Source: an uncultured Verrucomicrobiota bacterium (GTDB taxonomy: Bacteria; Verrucomicrobiota; Kiritimatiellia; CAIVKH01). From it: a stretch of DNA of 64,000 nt. This document shows positions 36,567 to 44,812 of this stretch, piece by piece (the first letter of the stretch is position 1; every line of letters begins with the position of its first letter). Under the pieces are notes generated by a model, which saw only the letters and a list, made by a program, of their open reading frames with translations, was not told the DNA's origin and did not search any database. The stretch is from positions 186,001-250,000 of the forward strand of contig CALMUP010000019.1 of the NCBI GenBank assembly GCA_937872895.1, written 5' to 3'. The translations under genes and the position numbers were made by a program.

Positions 36567-37391
36567 ATGACCACCATCACCCGCAAATCCAACGTGCTCC
36601 CCGGCTTCGGCCTGACCCTGGGCTTCACCCTCTTCTACCTCAGCGTGATCGTGCTGATCCCGCTGTCGGCGACCTTCCTCCGCTCGGCGTCCCTGACCTG
36701 GCCGGAGTTCTGGGACACCGTGACGAACGCGCGTGTGGTGGCCTCGTACAAGCTGAGCTTCGGCGCCTCGACCCTCGCCGCCCTGATCAACGGCGTCTTC
36801 GGCTTCATCGTGGCCTGGGTGCTGGTGCGGTATTCCTTCCCCGGCAAGAAACTCGTCGATGCCCTGGTCGACCTGCCGTTCGCCCTGCCCACCGCGGTGG
36901 CCGGCATCGCACTGACCGCGGTGTACGCGAAAAACGGCTGGATCGGCTCCCTGCTCGAACCGCACGGCATCAAGGTGGCGTTCACGCCACTCGGCGTCCT
37001 GCTCGCCCTGATCTTCATCGGCCTGCCCTTCGTCGTGCGCACCATCCAGCCGGTGCTGGAGGACCTGGAGGCCGAGATCGAGGAGGCGGCCGCCAGCCTG
37101 GGCGCGAACCGTCTGCAGACGTTTTTCCGGGTGATCCTGCCCACCGTGTTTCCCGCCCTGCTCACCGGCGTGGCGATGGCCTTCGCCCGCGCGCTGGGCG
37201 AGTACGGGTCGGTGGTGTTCATCTCCGGCAACATGCCGATGAAGACCGAAATCACCCCGCTGATGATCATCACCAAACTGGAGCAGTACGACTATGCCGG
37301 CGCCACCGCGATCGCGGTGGTGATGCTGGTGATCTCGTTCGCGCTGCTGCTCGGCATCAACCTGCTTCAGGCATGGAGCGCACGGCGATGA
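36567..37391 (+). CDS. cysT: Sulfate ABC transporter permease CysT
   Basis: A 274-residue inner-membrane permease with about six helices. The EAA loop, which contacts the ATPase, is visible as [23 protein letters not shown]. Also characteristic are [19 protein letters not shown] and [17 protein letters not shown]. It pairs with CysW to form the channel for sulfate. No clear ribosome site precedes the ATG. Confidence 0.93.
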   Translation: MTTITRKSNVLPGFGLTLGFTLFYLSVIVLIPLSATFLRSASLTWPEFWDTVTNARVVASYKLSFGASTLAALINGVFGFIVAWVLVRYSFPGKKLVDALVDLPFALPTAVAGIALTAVYAKNGWIGSLLEPHGIKVAFTPLGVLLALIFIGLPFVVRTIQPVLEDLEAEIEEAAASLGANRLQTFFRVILPTVFPALLTGVAMAFARALGEYGSVVFISGNMPMKTEITPLMIITKLEQYDYAGATAIAVVMLVISFALLLGINLLQAWSARR

Positions 37392-37402
37392 CGAACGGAA
37401 CG

Positions 37403-37471
37403 GTAGCCGGCGTAAAGCCGGCTCTACGGATGAACAACGCGGGCGAACAGTAGAGCCGGCTTTATGCCGGC
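37403..37471. repeat. Pair of inverted REP-like hairpins
   Basis: The spacer between cysT and cysW holds a hairpin (37403-37427: GTAG, stem AGCCGGC/GCCGGCT, loop GTAAA, CTAC) and its inverted copy (37450-37471). The two match over 22 bases with one difference, so each can fold alone or the pair can form one long stem. This is the BIME-like arrangement of REP elements. A third copy with a compensating base-pair change is at 50446-50470. Confidence 0.8.
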
Positions 37472-37486
37472 AATGAAAAGGAACGT

Positions 37487-38383
37487 ATGGCTGGAACCAT
37501 TTCACGTCTTCAACACGCCGGCGGCCACCGCCGCCTGACCGTCACCGAACCGCTGCCGGTGCGCCTCCTGCTCATCGCCGTGGCCCTGCTGTTCCTCGGC
37601 CTCGTGCTGGTGGTGCCGCTGGCCGCCGTGTTCAGCGAGGCGCTGCGCAAGGGCGCGGCCGCCTATGGCGCAGCGCTGGTCGATCCCGACGCGATCGCCG
37701 CGATCAAGCTGACCCTGCTGACCGCCGTGATCGCGGTCCCGCTGAACCTGGTCTTCGGCGTGGCCGCGTCATGGGCCATCGCCAAGTTCCATTTCCGCGG
37801 CAAGAACCTGCTCATCACGCTGATCGACCTGCCCTTCGCGGTCTCGCCGGTGATCTCCGGCCTGATCTATGTGTTGCTGTTCGGCGCGCACGGCTGGATC
37901 GGGCCGTGGCTGCAGGAGCGCGACATCCAGATCATCTTCGCCGTGCCGGGCATCGTGCTGGCCACGATCTTCGTCACCTTCCCCTTCGTGGCGCGTGAAC
38001 TGATCCCGCTGATGGAATCGCAGGGCACCGACGAGGAGGAATCGGCCATGGTGCTCGGGGCGAACGGATGGCAGACCTTCTTCCGCGTCACCCTGCCCAA
38101 CATCAAGTGGGGCCTGCTGTACGGGGTGATCCTCTGCAACGCCCGCGCGATGGGCGAGTTCGGCGCGGTGTCGGTCGTGTCGGGCCACATCCGCGGCCTG
38201 ACCAACACCATGCCGCTGCACGTCGAGATCCTCTACAACGAATACAACTTCGTCGCCGCCTTCGCGGTGGCGTCGCTGCTGGCCGCGCTGGCCCTGCTGA
38301 CCCTCGTCATCAAGAACATCATTGAATGGAAGGCCCACCGCGACGCGGCGCCCCAACCCGAACACGGAGAGAACCCCGCATGA
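37487..38383 (+). CDS. cysW: Sulfate ABC transporter permease CysW
   Basis: A 298-residue permease with an AAGGA ribosome site. CysW features are [40 protein letters not shown] and the EAA loop [20 protein letters not shown], plus [20 protein letters not shown]. Its stop overlaps the cysA start by four bases (ATGA). Confidence 0.93.
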   Translation: MAGTISRLQHAGGHRRLTVTEPLPVRLLLIAVALLFLGLVLVVPLAAVFSEALRKGAAAYGAALVDPDAIAAIKLTLLTAVIAVPLNLVFGVAASWAIAKFHFRGKNLLITLIDLPFAVSPVISGLIYVLLFGAHGWIGPWLQERDIQIIFAVPGIVLATIFVTFPFVARELIPLMESQGTDEEESAMVLGANGWQTFFRVTLPNIKWGLLYGVILCNARAMGEFGAVSVVSGHIRGLTNTMPLHVEILYNEYNFVAAFAVASLLAALALLTLVIKNIIEWKAHRDAAPQPEHGENPA

Positions 38384-39171
38384 GCATCCAAGCCAAGAAC
38401 ATCACCAAGACCTTCGGGTCCTTCGTCGCCCTGAACAACGTGTCGATCGACTTCCCGTCCGGGCAACTCGTCGCCCTGCTCGGACCGTCCGGCTCGGGCA
38501 AGACCACGCTGCTGCGCATCATCTCCGGACTGGAGGCGGCCGACGGCGGATCGATCTACTTCGACGGCGAGGACGCGACCAACCGCAACGCCAAGGACCG
38601 CCGCGTCGGCTTCGTGTTCCAGCACTACGCGTTGTTCCGGCATATGAGCGTGTTCGACAACATCGCCTTCGGCCTGACCGTCAAGCCGCGCCGCGACCGC
38701 CCGTCGAAGGCCGACATCCGCGACCGTGTATTCAGCCTGCTCAAGCTCGTCCAGCTCGACTGGCTGGCCCACCGCTACCCCTCGCAACTCTCCGGCGGCC
38801 AGCGCCAGCGCGTCGCCCTCGCCCGCGCCCTCGCCGTCGAGCCCAAGGTGCTGCTGCTCGACGAACCGTTCGGCGCCCTCGACGCCAAGGTGCGCAAGGA
38901 ACTGCGCCGCTGGCTGCGTCGCCTGCACGACGAGATCCATGTCACCAGCGTCTTCGTCACCCACGACGTCGAGGAGGCGCTGGAAGTGGCCGACGTGATC
39001 GTGGTCATGAACAACGGCGGCATCGAGCAGATCGGGACCCCCGAGGAGGTCTGCTCCCGCCCGGCCACCCCGTTCGTCCGCGATTTCCTGTCCGATGTGG
39101 ACCTGCCCGCCGTTCAGGACCGCCGCCAACGGGAACTGGCCGCGCCGATTCAACTTGCCTCCCCCGTCTGA
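38380..39171 (+). CDS. cysA: Sulfate ABC transporter ATPase CysA, short form
   Basis: A 263-residue ATPase: Walker [10 protein letters not shown], signature [15 protein letters not shown], Walker [13 protein letters not shown], and the switch [10 protein letters not shown]. The sequence [20 protein letters not shown] and [23 protein letters not shown] are typical of sulfate/molybdate importers. E. coli CysA is about 365 residues; the C-terminal regulatory (TOBE-like) part is largely absent here, so trans-inhibition through that domain is not expected. Confidence 0.92.
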   Translation: MSIQAKNITKTFGSFVALNNVSIDFPSGQLVALLGPSGSGKTTLLRIISGLEAADGGSIYFDGEDATNRNAKDRRVGFVFQHYALFRHMSVFDNIAFGLTVKPRRDRPSKADIRDRVFSLLKLVQLDWLAHRYPSQLSGGQRQRVALARALAVEPKVLLLDEPFGALDAKVRKELRRWLRRLHDEIHVTSVFVTHDVEEALEVADVIVVMNNGGIEQIGTPEEVCSRPATPFVRDFLSDVDLPAVQDRRQRELAAPIQLASPV

Positions 39172-39212
39172 ACCAATGTATCCAACGGCATCCATCCGAG
39201 CGACCGGCACCC

Positions 39213-39273
39213 CGAAAACCTTGATTTATTGGAATTTTACGCCACTATACGAAACCACGATAAGGAGATCGAG
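39213..39273 (+). promoter_or_regulatory. cysK upstream region with CymR-like half site
   Basis: Before cysK lie TTGATT (39221) and, 17 bases on, ACTATA, a weak but properly spaced promoter pair. Between them is ATTGGAATTTTA, close to the ATMGGAATTTAW half of the Bacillus CymR (Rrf2) box that controls cysK there. The left half of that box is not clear. An AAGGAG ribosome site sits nine bases before the ATG. Confidence 0.45.
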
Positions 39274-40233
39274 ATGAGCAAGATATTCGCTGACAATTCG
39301 CAGTCCATCGGCGGCACCCCGCTGGTGCAGTTGAACCATGTGACCAAGGGTGCGAAGGCCCGCGTGCTGGCCAAGATCGAAGGCCGCAACCCGGCCTACT
39401 CGGTGAAATGCCGCATCGGTGCGGCGATGATCTGGGACGCCGAGAAGCGCGGCGTGCTCAAGCCCGGCACCGAGATCGTCGAGCCGACCTCCGGCAACAC
39501 CGGCATCGCCCTCGCCTTCGTCGCGGCCGCCCGTGGCTACAAGCTGACCCTGACCATGCCCGAGACGATGAGCATCGAGCGCCGCCGCGTGCTCGCCGCC
39601 TTCGGCGCGAACCTCGTGCTCACCCCCGGCACCGAGGGCATGAAGGGCGCGATCAGGAAGGCCGAGGAGATCGCCAACAGCGAGCCGAACAAGTACTTCA
39701 TGCCGCAGCAGTTCAAGAACCCGGCCAACCCGGCCATCCACGAGAAGACCACCGGCCCGGAAATCTGGGATGACACCGAAGGCGCGATCGACGTGCTGGT
39801 CTCCGGCGTCGGCACCGGCGGCACCATCACCGGCGTCTCCCGCTACATCAAGAACGCGAAGGGCAAGAAGATCGAGTCCGTCGCGGTCGAGCCGAAGGAA
39901 AGCCCGGTCATCACCCAGAAACGCGCCGGCCAGGAACTGAAGCCCGGCCCGCACAAGATCCAGGGCATCGGTGCCGGCTTCATCCCCGACACGCTGGACT
40001 TGAGCATCGTGGACAAGGTCGAGCAGGTCTCGAGCGAGGAAGCCGTCGAAATGGCCCGCCGCCTCGCCACCGAGGAAGGCATCCTCGTTGGTATCTCCTG
40101 CGGCGCCGCCGCCCACGTCGCGGTGAAACTGGCCAACGATCCGGCCTACGCCGGCAAGACCATCGTGGTCGTGCTGCCCGACGCCGGTGAACGTTACCTC
40201 TCGACCGTGCTGTTCCAGGGCATCGGCGCGTAG
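39274..40233 (+). CDS. cysK: Cysteine synthase A (O-acetylserine sulfhydrylase)
   Basis: A 319-residue PLP enzyme that makes cysteine from O-acetylserine and sulfide. Visible marks are [12 protein letters not shown], the PLP lysine in [11 protein letters not shown] (usually PSSSVKDR/CR), [18 protein letters not shown] for substrate binding, [11 protein letters not shown] for the phosphate, and GISCGAA near the end. The start at MSKIFADN has an AAGGAG site; a frame open 45 bases earlier is not needed. It closes the sulfate block by fixing the sulfide produced. Confidence 0.93.
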   Translation: MSKIFADNSQSIGGTPLVQLNHVTKGAKARVLAKIEGRNPAYSVKCRIGAAMIWDAEKRGVLKPGTEIVEPTSGNTGIALAFVAAARGYKLTLTMPETMSIERRRVLAAFGANLVLTPGTEGMKGAIRKAEEIANSEPNKYFMPQQFKNPANPAIHEKTTGPEIWDDTEGAIDVLVSGVGTGGTITGVSRYIKNAKGKKIESVAVEPKESPVITQKRAGQELKPGPHKIQGIGAGFIPDTLDLSIVDKVEQVSSEEAVEMARRLATEEGILVGISCGAAAHVAVKLANDPAYAGKTIVVVLPDAGERYLSTVLFQGIGA

Positions 40234-40272
40234 GCGAAGACGCAACTTCCTACAAGCAACAGCCAACATTCA

Positions 40273-40308
40273 ACCCCGCACCAGAGCGATTTGCGCACGG
40301 CGCGGGGT
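40273..40308 (+). promoter_or_regulatory. Upstream hairpin in cysK-PPIase spacer
   Basis: A perfect 7-bp stem ACCCCGC (40273-40279) with GCGGGGT (40302-40308) precedes the larger hairpin that covers the next gene's start. It could be an independent stabilising fold or one arm of an alternative structure. No protein or riboswitch class was recognised. Confidence 0.4.
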
Positions 40309-40309
40309 C

Positions 40310-40367
40310 AACTTCCAAGGATTGGAAAATGAATCGCTTCATTGGTCCAATCCTTGGAAGTTTTTTT
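40310..40367 (+). terminator. Strong terminator hairpin spanning the next gene's start
   Basis: AACTTCCAAGGATTGGA (40310-40326) pairs perfectly with TCCAATCCTTGGAAGTT (40346-40362), an inner stem AATGAA/TTCATT extends it, and seven T follow. This is the best intrinsic terminator in the window, ending transcription from cysK. Its left arm and loop contain the AAGGA ribosome site and ATG (40329) of the PPIase gene, and the right arm encodes part of that protein's signal peptide. Confidence 0.75.
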
Positions 40368-41186
40368 ATCTTCCTGGTCGGCCTCGCAGCCTCCGCCAAC
40401 ACGCTGGCCCTCTTCCGCACCTCGCTCGGCGACATGGCGTTCGAGTTGTACGACGCCGACAAGCCGCGCACGGTCAGCACCTTCATCCAACTCGCGAATC
40501 TCGGCTTCTACACCAACCGTCCGCTGTACCGGCTGGAGCCCGGCTTCGTCGTGCAAGGCGGCAACATCGGCGTGGCCGATCCCGCCTCGACCAACCTCGC
40601 CCAGAACTTCACCGGCAACAACCTCGGCCTGATCCCGAACGAGTTCGCGGTTGGCGCGCGGCTCAGCAACACCTTCGGCACGTTGGCCATGGCCAAAAGC
40701 GCATTCAGCACGAACTCCGCCGCCAACACCTGGTTCATCAACCTCGGCGACAACAGCGCCTCCCTCGATGCGCAGAACGGCGGCTTCACCGTGTTCGGTC
40801 GCATCGTGCAGGGCGCGGACATCCTCACCGCCCTGAACACCCGCTCGAACGGGTACGGCATCGTCGACCTCAGCGGCAGCAATGCCCCACCGCTCAACAC
40901 CGTCCCCGTCATCTACACCGGCACCAACCTGCCGCGTTACGACCAACTCATCTACGCCTCCATCGAACTCCTGCGCACCACCCTCACCGCGCTGCCCGAC
41001 CAGACCCGCACCGTGCAGTGGAACAGCCCGACCGGGCTGGTTTGCCGGATCGAGGTCAGCGACCTCGGGCCCGACGGCCCTTGGTCATTGCTCCACCAGA
41101 CCAACGGCAACGGCTTGACCCAATCCCTCCTCGACACCAACACCGCCGCCGAAGCCCGGCTCTACCGGATCCGCATCGCCCCGTGA
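40329..41186 (+). CDS. Exported cyclophilin-type peptidyl-prolyl isomerase
   Basis: A 285-residue protein with a signal peptide (MNRFIGPILGSFFIFLVGLA ending ASA) and a cyclophilin domain: LGDMAFELYDADKPRTVSTF, FYTNRPLYRLEPGFVVQGGN, GTLAMAKSAFSTNSAANTWF, and FTVFGRIVQGADIL. Asn-Ser-Ala replaces the usual Gly-Ser-Gln in part of the active site. About 90 residues at the C-terminus (TVQWNSPTGLVCRIEVSDLG) form a small beta domain common in this phylum. Its start codon is inside a terminator hairpin, so expression may need disruption of that fold. Confidence 0.85.
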   Translation: MNRFIGPILGSFFIFLVGLAASANTLALFRTSLGDMAFELYDADKPRTVSTFIQLANLGFYTNRPLYRLEPGFVVQGGNIGVADPASTNLAQNFTGNNLGLIPNEFAVGARLSNTFGTLAMAKSAFSTNSAANTWFINLGDNSASLDAQNGGFTVFGRIVQGADILTALNTRSNGYGIVDLSGSNAPPLNTVPVIYTGTNLPRYDQLIYASIELLRTTLTALPDQTRTVQWNSPTGLVCRIEVSDLGPDGPWSLLHQTNGNGLTQSLLDTNTAAEARLYRIRIAP

Positions 41187-41240
41187 CCCGCCCCGCCCTG
41201 CATGCTTGTTCCCCCACCCGCGCCCTGCTAGGATGAACCC

Positions 41241-41678
41241 ATGATTTCCAACCGCTGCCTCTATGCCCTCAAGGCCATGCTTGAACTCAGCCTGCGCCAA
41301 CGCCAGGGCCCGATCACCATCGGGCAGATCGCCGAGGCCCAGCACATCCCGGTGCGGTTTCTCGAAGCCATCCTGCGCCAGCTCAAGCAGGCCGGCCTCG
41401 CCAATTCGGCGCGCGGCAAGGAGGGCGGCTACCAGCTCGCGCGCGAGCCGCACCGGATCACCATGGGCGAGGTCATCCGGTTGTTCGAGGGGCCGCTGGT
41501 CGCGGTGAGCAAAGCGGAATCCAGCGAGACCGCCAACGAAGCGCCCGATGTGTTTGCTCCGGTGTGGCAGGAAGCCGAACGCGCCCTCGCCGGGGTGTAC
41601 GATGAAACGGATTTCGGGATGCTGATCGACCGCGAGCGCAACCGCTCCGAAGCCCAGGCCACCAACTTCACGATCTGA
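41241..41678 (+). CDS. Rrf2-family regulator without cysteines
   Basis: A 145-residue regulator: SNRCLYALKAMLEL, ITIGQIAEAQHIPVRFLEAI (recognition helix), KEGGYQLAREPHRITMGEVIRLFEGPL (wing and dimer helix). It lacks the central cysteine cluster of the first Rrf2 protein, as CymR does, so it would need a partner or ligand for sensing. CymR senses cysteine through CysK, and cysK lies two genes upstream here, so a CysK-CymR-like complex is a testable inference. Confidence 0.85.
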   Translation: MISNRCLYALKAMLELSLRQRQGPITIGQIAEAQHIPVRFLEAILRQLKQAGLANSARGKEGGYQLAREPHRITMGEVIRLFEGPLVAVSKAESSETANEAPDVFAPVWQEAERALAGVYDETDFGMLIDRERNRSEAQATNFTI

Positions 41679-41680
41679 CC

Positions 41681-41707
41681 CGCCACGAGGCCGGCAACCG
41701 TGGCGGT
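41681..41707. terminator. Hairpin between convergent genes
   Basis: A perfect 8-bp stem CCGCCACG/CGTGGCGG with an 11-base loop begins two bases after the Rrf2 stop and lies 22 bases from the end of the convergent AI-2E gene. No U-run is present on either strand, so it is a weak bidirectional terminator at best. Confidence 0.45.
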
Positions 41708-41728
41708 ATTGCTTGCCCAGCCCAGAGG

Positions 41729-42823
41729 CTAGGCCGACGATCCCGGCGGCTCTGACGACGCACCCGCGGCCACCTCCGGCACCTCCGCATGCGTGCCCAT
41801 CAGCAAGGCCAACCCGCGCGTCTCCGGCAAACTCTCCAGCGCCACCTTCAACGCCATCGTCAACGGCACCGCCAGCAGCATGCCCAGCGGACCCAGCACC
41901 CACGCCCAGAAGATCAGCGTGATCACGATCACCATCGGCGACAAGCCAAGCCCTCGCCCCATGTAACGCGGCTCGATGACATTGCTAACCCCGACATTGA
42001 TGACCAGGTAACCCACGGCAACGACCACCGCACGTCCCAGGCCGAATTCAATGAACGCCAGCAGGATGCCCGGCACCGCCGCCATGATCGACCCGATGTT
42101 CGGAATGAAGTTCAGCACGAACGCCAGCACACCCAGCAACACCGGATTGTCCACCCCGCACACCCAGGCAAACCCGCCCACCAGCACGCCCGTCAACAGA
42201 CTCATCACCGTCTTCATGCCCATGTACTTCCGGACATTGTCGATCACCAGGGTCAGCCGCCCGAACGACTCCTCCGACAACCCCGGCAGGCTGCGCAACT
42301 TCTTCGGCAGGATCGCCGCCTCCAGCAGGATGAAGATCGCGATCAGCAACACCACGAATGCCCGACCCAGCACATGGGTCGCCGCCGTGATGCCATCGCG
42401 AATCACCCGCACCGACGAATTCTCCACGATGGCTCGGCGAATGCCCTGCTCCGGCATCTCCACCCCATGCCCCTCCAACCACACCAGCACCGTACCCACC
42501 TGCTGCTGCAAATTCTCCTGGTACCGTGGCAACTGCCGGGCGATGTCCTCCAACGAAATCCGCACGGCATGAACCCCCACCGACACCACCACCGTCAATC
42601 CGACAATCAATACCAGCATCGCCACCCACGACGGCATGCCCCGCCGCTGCATCGCCAGGAACATCGGACCCACCAACACCACGATGAACACCGACAACAA
42701 CAGCAACACCACCAGCGACGAGGCCGCCTTCATGCCCGCGACAATGATGACGAACGCCGCGAGATTGATCAGGATATCCCGCAACGACATGCGCCTTTTC
42801 ATGGAAACCGGGGCCGTCGGCAT
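41729..42823 (-). CDS. AI-2E family (TqsA/YdiK-like) transporter
   Basis: Starting at MPTAPVSMKRRMSL gives 364 residues with about eight membrane helices. The family signature region is near the C-terminus: GVLAFVLNFIPNIGSIMAAVPGILLAF, split as FVLNFIPNIGSIMAAVPG, then VIEPRYMGRGLGLSPMVIVITLIFW. Members are inner-membrane efflux proteins, some exporting autoinducer-2, others Na/Li-H antiporters. ATG at 42802 (MKRRMSL) is an alternative start. Confidence 0.87.
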   Translation of the reverse strand: MPTAPVSMKRRMSLRDILINLAAFVIIVAGMKAASSLVVLLLLSVFIVVLVGPMFLAMQRRGMPSWVAMLVLIVGLTVVVSVGVHAVRISLEDIARQLPRYQENLQQQVGTVLVWLEGHGVEMPEQGIRRAIVENSSVRVIRDGITAATHVLGRAFVVLLIAIFILLEAAILPKKLRSLPGLSEESFGRLTLVIDNVRKYMGMKTVMSLLTGVLVGGFAWVCGVDNPVLLGVLAFVLNFIPNIGSIMAAVPGILLAFIEFGLGRAVVVAVGYLVINVGVSNVIEPRYMGRGLGLSPMVIVITLIFWAWVLGPLGMLLAVPLTMALKVALESLPETRGLALLMGTHAEVPEVAAGASSEPPGSSA

Positions 42824-42910
42824 GACACCTACGCTACCACCCGAAAGCCCTCCGCGCCACCCTTTCCCGTTATCCAGCAAGAACTCGACGAAAATTAGCC
42901 ATTGCAATCC

Positions 42911-42925
42911 CTATCATTTTGATAG
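42911..42925 (+). promoter_or_regulatory. Palindrome upstream of cysH
   Basis: CTATCA-TTT-TGATAG is a perfect palindrome 12 bases before the cysH ATG, followed by ATATAGTCG. A very similar ATATTAGTCG stands just before the first rrf2 gene. The position suggests an operator overlapping the -10 region of a short-leader promoter. Confidence 0.4.
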
Positions 42926-42937
42926 ATATAGTCGTGT

Positions 42938-43678
42938 ATGAACCTATCCGACCAGCACATCGATCCCGCCATCTGGGCTTCGGTGGACCCGCACGACCCC
43001 CGCGCCGTCCTGGCCAAGGCCCTGGAGCTCTGGCACCCGCGCATTGCCCTCGCCTCGAGCTTCAGCCTGGAAGACGCCGTGGTGACCCACCTGCTGATGG
43101 AACAGCGCAAGGATGCCGTGGTGTTCGCGCTGGATACCGGTCGCCTGAACCCGGAAACCTACGAATGCGCCGAAGCCCTGCGCCGGCGCTACGGCCTGAC
43201 CATCCAATGGTACTTCCCGGAACGCGCCTCCGTGGAAACCCTGGAACGCGAAAAGGGCCTGTTTTCCTTCCGCGACAGCATCGACCACCGCAAGGAATGC
43301 TGCGGCATCCGCAAGGTCGAACCACTGCGCCGCGCCCTGTCCGGCCTCGACGCCTGGATCACCGGTCTGCGCCGCGAGCAAAGCGTGACCCGCTCGGACC
43401 TCCAGGCCGTCGAGATCGACCGGGCGAACGGCGGAATCGTCAAGGTCAACCCGTTGGCGGACTGGACGTTGGAGCAGTTGTGGGCCTTCGTCCACGAACA
43501 CCGTATCCCTTACAACCGGCTGTATGACCAGGGCTACACCTCGATCGGCTGCGCCCCCTGCACCCGGGCCATCCAGCCCGGCGAAGACCAGCGCGCCGGT
43601 CGCTGGTGGTGGGAGAATCCCGAACACAAGGAATGCGGCCTCCACCCCGGCATGCGCGCCTTCAACCCGTCGATCTAA
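42938..43678 (+). CDS. cysH: APS reductase (assimilatory, iron-sulfur type)
   Basis: A 246-residue CysH-family enzyme that reduces adenylylsulfate to sulfite. SSFSLEDAVVTHL and FALDTGRLNPETYE form the nucleotide site. The cysteine pairs in RKECCGIRKVEPL and GCAPCT are those that hold the [4Fe-4S] cluster in APS-type reductases and are absent from PAPS reductases. The catalytic cysteine is in HKECGLH. The absence of an APS kinase (CysC) in the window agrees with direct use of APS made by CysDN, encoded next. Confidence 0.92.
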   Translation: MNLSDQHIDPAIWASVDPHDPRAVLAKALELWHPRIALASSFSLEDAVVTHLLMEQRKDAVVFALDTGRLNPETYECAEALRRRYGLTIQWYFPERASVETLEREKGLFSFRDSIDHRKECCGIRKVEPLRRALSGLDAWITGLRREQSVTRSDLQAVEIDRANGGIVKVNPLADWTLEQLWAFVHEHRIPYNRLYDQGYTSIGCAPCTRAIQPGEDQRAGRWWWENPEHKECGLHPGMRAFNPSI

Positions 43679-43756
43679 TCCGGGCGGGGTGAACGCTTTA
43701 ACAGTTTGAAATTTCCGGTTTGCTATGACATACAGGTTGTTTTGACAGGAAGGTTT

Positions 43757-44659
43757 ATGAAAGCACACACCTTATCCCACCTCGATGTGCTCGAGGCGGA
43801 ATCGATCCACATCATGCGGGAAGTGGCCGCGGAATTCGAACGCCCGGTGCTGCTGTTCTCCGGCGGCAAGGATTCGATCTGCATGCTGCGCATCGCCGAG
43901 AAGGCGTTCCGCCCGGCGAAGTTCCCGTTCCCGCTGATGCACATCGACACCGGCCACAACTTCCCCGAACTGATCGAGTTCCGCGACAAGCGCGCCGCCG
44001 AACTCGGCGAGAAGCTGATCGTCCGCACCGTCGAGGACGCCCTGGCCAAGGGCATCGCCCGCCAGACCCCCGGCGAAACCAGCCGCAACCGCCTGCAAAC
44101 CCCGACCCTGCTCGCCGCGATTGAGGAGTTCAAGTTCGACTGCGCCCTCGGCGGCGCCCGCCGCGACGAGGAAAAGGCCCGCGCGAAGGAACGCGTGTTC
44201 TCGTTCCGCGACGCCTTCGGCCAGTGGGATCCCAAGAACCAGCGCCCCGAACTGTGGAACCTCTACAACGGTCGCATCAACCCCGGCGAACACATGCGCG
44301 TGTTCCCGCTGAGCAACTGGACCGAGCTCGACATCTGGGAATACATCGACCGCGAACGCCTCGAAATCCCGAACATCTACTTCAGCCACGACCGTGAAGT
44401 GATCCGCCGCGACAACCAGTGGCTGCCGGTCAGCGACCTCCTGCCGAAACGCCCGAACGAAGCCTCGCACGTGCTGAAAGTCCGCGTCCGCACCATCGGC
44501 GACATCTCCTGCACCGGCTGCGTGGAATCACCCGCCGTGACCGTCGCCGACATCATCAACGAGATCGCCGCCGCCCGCGTGACCGAACGCGGCAGCCGCG
44601 CCGACGACAAGCGCTCGGAAACCGCGATGGAAGACCGCAAGCGCGAAGGCTACTTCTAG
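43757..44659 (+). CDS. cysD: Sulfate adenylyltransferase small subunit
   Basis: A 300-residue ATP sulfurylase subunit of the ATP pyrophosphatase fold: FSGGKDSICMLRIAEKAF (SGGKDS loop), MHIDTGHNFPELIEFRD, ALGGARRDEEKARAKERVFSFRD, FPLSNWTELDIWEYI, and the late CTGCVES. An AGGAAGG ribosome site precedes MKAHTLSH. It forms APS from ATP and sulfate together with the GTPase CysN encoded after a structured spacer. Confidence 0.94.
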   Translation: MKAHTLSHLDVLEAESIHIMREVAAEFERPVLLFSGGKDSICMLRIAEKAFRPAKFPFPLMHIDTGHNFPELIEFRDKRAAELGEKLIVRTVEDALAKGIARQTPGETSRNRLQTPTLLAAIEEFKFDCALGGARRDEEKARAKERVFSFRDAFGQWDPKNQRPELWNLYNGRINPGEHMRVFPLSNWTELDIWEYIDRERLEIPNIYFSHDREVIRRDNQWLPVSDLLPKRPNEASHVLKVRVRTIGDISCTGCVESPAVTVADIINEIAAARVTERGSRADDKRSETAMEDRKREGYF

Positions 44660-44804
44660 CGAAGACGCAACATCCAACTTCCAACATCCAACATTCAACG
44701 TTCAAACAAGGAAGGAAGCAATTTTCACTTAAATCCAGCCCGATTCAATCATCCGCCATTGGAAGCTGGATGTTGAATGCTGGAAGTTGGACGTTGCGTC
44801 CTCG
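44660..44804. repeat. Long imperfect inverted repeat between cysD and cysN
   Basis: CGAAGACGCAACATCCAACT, just after the cysD stop, begins a 44-base arm that matches the reverse complement of 44761-44804 at about 36 of 44 positions. The transcript can fold into one long hairpin with a 60-base loop. A shorter copy of the arm follows cysK (40235-40272), in both cases directly after the stop codon. The arms are built of TCCAAC/TTCAAC steps, so they may be a mobile intergenic repeat. Confidence 0.7.
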
Positions 44805-44812
44805 TATAGCTC

